Assembly: GCF_042666235.1 (NCBI RefSeq)
Contig: NZ_JBHTFQ010000001.1
Span: 62,001 to 126,000 of the forward strand
DNA length: 64,000 nt
Origin: Halodurantibacterium daqingensis
GTDB lineage: Bacteria > Pseudomonadota > Alphaproteobacteria > Rhodobacterales > Rhodobacteraceae
Direction: 5' to 3'
Shown: positions 59,929 to 64,000 of the stretch, piece after piece
How positions within the stretch are numbered: the stretch's first letter is position 1
How the letters are laid out: every line of letters begins with the position of its first letter
Notes under the pieces: model-generated
The model's input: the letters and a program-made list of their open reading frames with translations, nothing else
Database searches by the model: none
Told to the model about the DNA's origin: nothing
Program-made: the position numbers and the translations under genes

Positions 59929-60573
59929 ATGACGCGTGGCGGACGCGACAAGCAGAGGGATGAGCCGGAGCGGCGCTGCATCGCCACCGGTGGCACCGGG
60001 TCGAAATCCGGGCTGATCCGGTTTGTCGTCGGGCCTGATGCGCAGGTTGTGCCGGATCTTCTGGAACGGCTTCCGGGCCGGGGGATCTGGGTCACGGCCG
60101 ACCGTGCCGCGCTGGAAAAGGCGGTGAAGAAGGGCCTGTTCGCCCGTGCCGCGCGTCAGCCGGTGCAGGCGGGCCCCGATCTCGTCGCGGAAGTCGAGGC
60201 TGCATTGGCCCGCCGGCTGGGCGAGCTTATCTCACTTGCCCGCAAGGGCGGTGCGGCCGTGGCGGGGTTCGAGAAGGTCAAGGACTGGCTGGTGAAGGAT
60301 CAGGCCGAGGTGCTGATCCAGGCCAGCGACGGGTCGGAACGTGGCAAGACGAAGCTCCGCCCGCCAGAACCCCGCGAATCCGGGGATACGACGTTTATTG
60401 GGTGCCTGACTGCCGCCGAATTGGGTTTGGCATTTGGGCGCGAACATGTGATACATGCCGCGCTTGCGGCTGGTGGACTCACGGCGCGTGTTGTAGAGGA
60501 GGCCGCAAGGCTCTCGGGCATCCGTGGGCAGTTCGGCGGCAGGGCCGTCGGGAAGGATACGAAAGACGCATGA
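59929..60573 (+). CDS. YlxR (DUF448)/ribosomal L7Ae-like fusion protein
   Basis: A 214-residue RNA-binding protein with two parts: a YlxR domain (about 12-80, RRCIATGGTGSKSGLIRFVVGP and GRGIWVTAD) and an L7Ae/L30e-like domain (about 90-200, LISLARKGGAAVAGFEKV, REHVIHAALAAGGL). In firmicutes these are separate genes (ylxR and ylxQ) at the same nusA-infB position; here they are joined. It overlaps infB by ATGA. Confidence 0.9.
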   Translation: MTRGGRDKQRDEPERRCIATGGTGSKSGLIRFVVGPDAQVVPDLLERLPGRGIWVTADRAALEKAVKKGLFARAARQPVQAGPDLVAEVEAALARRLGELISLARKGGAAVAGFEKVKDWLVKDQAEVLIQASDGSERGKTKLRPPEPRESGDTTFIGCLTAAELGLAFGREHVIHAALAAGGLTARVVEEAARLSGIRGQFGGRAVGKDTKDA

Positions 60574-63074
60574 GCGATACAGACGGTAAGAAGCCCCTTG
60601 GGCTGCGTGGCGGAAACTCCGGTCAGGTGAAGCAAAGCTTCAGCCACGGCCGGACCAAGAGTGTTGTGGTTGAAACGAAGCGCAAGCGCGTCGTCGTGCC
60701 GAAGCCCGGCGCGGCCGGCGGTTCGGGCACGACATCAGCCCCGCATCTTGGCGACCCCTCCAAGCGCCCGGCGGGAATCTCTGACGCCGAGATGGAGCGC
60801 CGCCTGCGCGCGGTTCAGGCGGCGAAGGCCCGCGAGGCCGAAGACGCCGCCCGCCGCGAGCGGGAAGAGCGCGAGCGCGAGGAAGAACGCCAGCGCCGTC
60901 GCGACGAGATCGAGGCGCGCGAACGCGAAGAGCGCGAGCGCGAGGAGCGTGCCCGGCTGAAGGCCGAGGAAGAAGAGCGCGAGAAGGCTGCCGAGGCCGA
61001 GCGTGGCCGCCGTGCGGCCGAAAAGAAGAAGATCGCGGATGCCCCGGCAGCAACGCCGGAAGCCCCCGCTGCGGAACGCGCAATGCCCAAGGCGGCATCT
61101 GGTCCGCGCAAGGTCGAGCGTGAGCGCGAGGCCGATCGCGACAGCCGCGGCAAGGGCAAGGGGGGCGACGACAGCCGCCGTGCCGGCAAGCTGACGCTGA
61201 ACGAGGCACTTTCCGGCGAAGGGGGCCGCCAGCGCAGCCTCGCCGCGATGAAGCGCAAGCAGGAACGCGCCCGCCAGAAGGCGATGGGCGCGAACCAGTC
61301 GCGCGAAAAGCAGGTGCGCGACGTGCAGCTGCCCGAAACCATCGTGGTTCAGGAACTCGCGAACCGGATGGCCGAACGTGTGGCGGATGTGGTCAAGGCG
61401 CTCATGAAGATGGGTGTCATGGCGACCATGAACCAGACGATCGACGCAGACACGGCCGAGCTTCTGATCGAGGAATTCGGCCATCGCGCCCTCCGCGTGT
61501 CGGATGCCGATGTGGAGCAGGTGATCGATTCGGTCGAGGATGCGCCCGAAGATCTGGTCTCGCGTCCGCCGATCATCACGATCATGGGTCACGTGGACCA
61601 CGGCAAAACCTCGCTTCTGGATGCGATTCGCAAGACCAGCGTCGTATCCGGGGAAGCCGGCGGCATCACCCAGCACATCGGCGCCTATCAGGTGAAAACC
61701 GACAGCGGGGCAGTGCTGACCTTCCTTGACACGCCGGGCCACGCCGCCTTCACCTCGATGCGGGCGCGTGGGGCGCAGGTGACGGATATCGTCGTGCTTG
61801 TGGTTGCGGCCGATGATGCTGTGATGCCGCAGACAATCGAGGCGATCAACCACGCCAAGGCAGCAAAAGTGCCGATGATTGTCGCGATCAACAAATGCGA
61901 CAAGCCGTCGGCGCAACCCGACAAGGTGCGGACCGACCTTCTTCAGCACGAGATCGTGGTCGAGAAGATGTCGGGCGATGTTCAGGACGTCGAAGTTTCG
62001 GCGCTGACCGGCAAGGGCCTGGACGAGCTGCTTGAGGCGATCGCGCTGCAGGCAGAGATTCTGGAACTCAAGGCCAACCCGAAGCGGGCGGCGATGGGGG
62101 CGGTGATCGAGGCGAAGCTCGACGTCGGCCGCGGGCCGGTGGCCACGGTCCTGGTGCAGCACGGCACGCTCAAGCAAGGCGATATCTTCGTTGTGGGCGA
62201 ACAGTGGGGCAAGGTTCGCGCGCTGATCAACGACAAGGGCGACCGCGTGAAGGAGGCGGGCCCCTCGGTTCCGGTCGAGGTTCTGGGCCTGAACGGCACG
62301 CCGGAAGCCGGTGACGTGCTGAACGTGGTCGAAACCGAAGCCCAGGCCCGCGAGATCGCCCATTATCGCGAACAGGCCGCCAAGGATCGCCGGGCGGCTG
62401 CGGGCGCGGCAACCACCCTGGAACAGCTGATGGCCAAGGCCAAGGCGGACCAGAGCGTTGCGGAACTGCCGGTGGTTCTCAAGGCCGATGTTCAGGGTTC
62501 GGCCGAAGCGATCGTGCAGGCGCTTGAAAAGGTCGGCAATGACGAGGTCCGGGTACGGGTGCTGCATTACGGTGTGGGCGCGATTACCGAATCGGACATC
62601 GGCCTTGCCGAAGCGTCAGGCGCGCCGGTGATCGGCTTCAACGTCCGGGCCAATGCGCCGGCGCGAAACAGCGCCAACCAGAAGGGGGTCGAGATCCGTT
62701 ACTACTCGGTCATCTACGATCTGGTGGACGACGTGAAGGCGGCGGCTTCGGGCCTGCTTTCGGCCGAGATCCGCGAAAAGTTCATCGGCTACGCCGAGAT
62801 CCGCGAGGTCTTCAAGGTCACGGGCGTCGGCAAGGTGGCGGGCTGCCTTGTGACGGAAGGCGTGGCGCGCCGGTCTGCGGGCGTGCGCCTGCTGCGCGAC
62901 AACGTCGTGGTCCACGAGGGCACGCTGAAGACGCTCAAGCGCTTCAAGGACGAGGTGAAGGAAGTCCAGTCTGGGCAGGAATGCGGCATGGCCTTCGAGG
63001 CTTATGACGATATCCGGCCGGGCGACATCATCGAGATCTTCGAGCGCGAAGAGGTCGAGCGCAAGCTCAGCTGA
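60570..63074 (+). CDS. infB: Translation initiation factor IF-2
   Basis: An 834-residue GTPase that places initiator tRNA on the 30S subunit. A long N-terminal extension (about 1-330) contains highly charged Arg/Glu/Lys-rich low-complexity sequence (about 70-150). The G domain starts at GHVDHGKT (about 339-346), with DTPGHAAF and NKCDKP following. ATG 60570 forms an ATGA overlap with the ylxR gene. A terminator hairpin follows. Confidence 0.96.
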   Translation: MSDTDGKKPLGLRGGNSGQVKQSFSHGRTKSVVVETKRKRVVVPKPGAAGGSGTTSAPHLGDPSKRPAGISDAEMERRLRAVQAAKAREAEDAARREREEREREEERQRRRDEIEAREREEREREERARLKAEEEEREKAAEAERGRRAAEKKKIADAPAATPEAPAAERAMPKAASGPRKVEREREADRDSRGKGKGGDDSRRAGKLTLNEALSGEGGRQRSLAAMKRKQERARQKAMGANQSREKQVRDVQLPETIVVQELANRMAERVADVVKALMKMGVMATMNQTIDADTAELLIEEFGHRALRVSDADVEQVIDSVEDAPEDLVSRPPIITIMGHVDHGKTSLLDAIRKTSVVSGEAGGITQHIGAYQVKTDSGAVLTFLDTPGHAAFTSMRARGAQVTDIVVLVVAADDAVMPQTIEAINHAKAAKVPMIVAINKCDKPSAQPDKVRTDLLQHEIVVEKMSGDVQDVEVSALTGKGLDELLEAIALQAEILELKANPKRAAMGAVIEAKLDVGRGPVATVLVQHGTLKQGDIFVVGEQWGKVRALINDKGDRVKEAGPSVPVEVLGLNGTPEAGDVLNVVETEAQAREIAHYREQAAKDRRAAAGAATTLEQLMAKAKADQSVAELPVVLKADVQGSAEAIVQALEKVGNDEVRVRVLHYGVGAITESDIGLAEASGAPVIGFNVRANAPARNSANQKGVEIRYYSVIYDLVDDVKAAASGLLSAEIREKFIGYAEIREVFKVTGVGKVAGCLVTEGVARRSAGVRLLRDNVVVHEGTLKTLKRFKDEVKEVQSGQECGMAFEAYDDIRPGDIIEIFEREEVERKLS

Positions 63075-63083
63075 TCAAGAAAG

Positions 63084-63107
63084 AGCCGGGGCAGCGATGC
63101 CCCGGCT
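63084..63107 (+). terminator. Hairpin terminator after infB
   Basis: AGCCGGGGC (63084-63092) pairs perfectly with GCCCCGGCT (63099-63107) around a 6-nt loop, 9 nt after the infB stop. There is no T-run, so efficiency is uncertain, but position and stability support a terminator. Confidence 0.7.
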
Positions 63108-63179
63108 GACTCCATACGGTGATCTGGCAGTGAATGGACAGCTGCGCGCGCCGGGCGCGAGGCCCCATGCGTCGGGAGA

Positions 63180-63326
63180 TCAGGCGGCGCTGCGCTTCCC
63201 GCTGGATACGGGCGTTCCGACGAACGTCTTCTCGCCCACACGTACCGCAAGCTTCCCGTTGGGGAGCTGACGCACAAACGTTCCTTGAACCGAGATGTAG
63301 CTACCGATGCTGATCGTCCGGATCAT
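63180..63326 (-). CDS. Small 48-residue protein downstream of infB
   Basis: A short gene: ATG at 63326, GGAGG 8 nt upstream (63335-63339), TGA at 63180. The protein opens MIRTISIGSYISVQGTFVRQ and continues LPNGKLAVRVGEKTFVGTPV, a compact beta-strand-like pattern with alternating hydrophobics. Similar small proteins recur in Rhodobacterales and are sometimes labelled translation initiation factor 2, probably wrongly. The strong ribosome binding site and codon use support a real gene. No function can be assigned. Confidence 0.75.
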   Translation of the reverse strand: MIRTISIGSYISVQGTFVRQLPNGKLAVRVGEKTFVGTPVSSGKRSAA

Positions 63327-63425
63327 GATTCGAGCCTCCGCGAATACCATGATCTGAATGTAAGCCGCACAGACTTAAAAAAACATTATTCTTCCGGGCA
63401 ATCGGATCTCTTTTACGCACGTATT

Positions 63426-63455
63426 TTGACACTTTTGATAAAAAGTATGTATTAC
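63426..63455 (+). promoter_or_regulatory. Promoter-like sequence in AT-rich island
   Basis: TTGACA (63426-63431), 18 bp, then TATTAC (63450-63455) lies in an AT-rich stretch (63340-63470) unlike its GC-rich surroundings. No gene I recognise begins downstream on the plus strand. The island also holds the upstream region of the leftward 48-residue gene. Confidence 0.35.
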
Positions 63456-63470
63456 GTTACGTCACTTTGA

Positions 63471-63917
63471 GTTTGGTGTGGACGCCGCCGGCGGCATCTC
63501 GCCGCGGTTCCGGGGCCCGCGCCTCCTGATTCCGGACATGACGCGGGTGCGGCCGGCATCAGGTGCAACGGGATCAGAGGGATGTTCGACTGCGGCCGTC
63601 GATGCTTGAGCGCGCGAAGGAACACCCGCTCTGAGGCCAGCGCGCCTCGCCCCTCGGATCCGCATCGCGAAGAACGGACGCCGCCGGAGCCTTCTTGATG
63701 CCGGGACGCCGCCGCGACGGAGGGGCGCGCGCGATCCTTGGGGGCACGACCGAAATGTCTGATGGCTGTGTCGCGCGGCCACCCAGCCGAAGCCCATGCC
63801 GCCGGATGCACCCACTGCGCCGGCCACGAAGCGCGCACAGGAAGCCGGTGTCAGCCGTCCTGCTTTCCCCTGTCGGGAGGGAGAGACCGAGCGGCGCGCT
63901 TCGCGGCCGTCACCCGG
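63471..63917. other. Intergenic region with no supported gene
   Basis: About 450 bp of GC-rich DNA between the AT-rich island and the last leftward gene. Open frames exist on the minus strand (63452-63838, 63462-63827), but their translations are Arg/Ala/Pro-rich with no domain I recognise, and they look like GC artefacts. It might be a decayed gene or carry an RNA; I see no tRNA or terminator here. Confidence 0.5.
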
Positions 63918-64000
63918 TCAGAGCCAGTCGCGCAGGATCGGGATCAGCGGAAGATCCGCCGGCGGCATCGGATAGTCGCGCAGCCGCGCGGCCCGCACCC
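63918..64000 (-). CDS. 3' end of an unidentified gene
   Basis: Twenty-six residues of a leftward protein ending in TGA at 63918. The peptide ARLRDYPMPPADLPLIPILRDW is well ordered and proline-rich, unlike the non-coding DNA beside it, which supports a real C-terminus. The family cannot be named from this fragment, and the rest lies outside the window. Confidence 0.5.
   Translation of the reverse strand, partial: VRAARLRDYPMPPADLPLIPILRDWL

Noticed and set aside
63462..63838. Minus-strand frames of 121 and 128 codons as candidate proteins or a transposase remnant
   Set aside because: No ribosome binding site, no domain or inverted terminal repeats, and amino acid composition typical of random GC-rich frames.
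1..64000. tRNA, rRNA, CRISPR arrays, integrases or prophage
   Set aside because: No tRNA-like cloverleaf, rRNA stretch, regular repeat-spacer pattern, or integrase/transposase protein was seen while reading both strands.

Overview
The window is a dense, GC-rich stretch of bacterial chromosome with short intergenic gaps and many ATGA-type start/stop overlaps. Gene content and order point to an alphaproteobacterium of the order Rhodobacterales (Rhodobacter/Paracoccus/Roseobacter relatives): a fliP-fliN-fliH-fliF/fliL-motE-motA flagellar block, maf-aroE-coaE-dnaQ opposite secB-fxsA, rho-mnmE-mnmG-rsmG-parA-parB, and rimP-nusA-ylxR-infB. I found no rRNA, tRNA, CRISPR array, prophage or intact insertion sequence. 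Species cannot be decided from the sequence alone.

Layout. (1) 1-8130: the 3' end of gyrB, then a divergent flagellar locus with export, rotor and MS-ring genes leftward and fliL, a coiled-coil membrane protein, motE, motA and a 757-residue secreted protein rightward. No motB is present. (2) 8138-15281: hslVU protease, Smr and Tim44-like proteins, fxsA, secB, and the leftward maf-aroE-coaE-dnaQ operon. (3) 15281-15702: a non-coding region with DnaA boxes and an AT-rich inverted repeat, the best candidate for the chromosomal replication origin. (4) 15703-23032: hemJ, rho, mnmE, mnmG, rsmG, parA and parB, with two perfect 16-bp parS palindromes inside the mnmG start region and inside rsmG. Origin, centromere sites and partition proteins thus lie within about 8 kb.

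(5) 23029-28032: leftward rph-rdgB-ridA-hemW-ybaN, and rightward hrcA-grpE. (6) 28061-42308: mutS, malic enzyme, a ribokinase-like/aminotransferase/sulfotransferase operon carrying a one-mismatch parS, methionine aminopeptidase, argG, ilvA, two NUDIX hydrolases, Hsp33 and a CCA/poly(A) polymerase-family gene. (7) 42365-51276: transport and envelope genes: two LysE exporters, a two-gene ABC exporter overlapping an RNA methyltransferase, a NaChBac-type voltage-gated sodium channel, two YkuD L,D-transpeptidases and a CAP-domain lipoprotein.

(8) 51385-57570: ferrochelatase, an atypical methyltransferase-fold protein, comF, glutaredoxin, a nitrilase-family amidase, a MarR regulator, ubiG and proline iminopeptidase. 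(9) 57582-63107: rimP-nusA-ylxR-infB, preceded by a promoter and a strong intrinsic terminator 12 nt before rimP, which suggests attenuation control. (10) 63108-64000: a 48-residue gene, an AT-rich island, about 450 bp with no gene I can support, and the 3' end of an unidentified leftward gene. Most of the window is conserved core genome. The most notable parts are the oriC/parS/parAB architecture, the rimP-nusA leader, and a few poorly characterised proteins.
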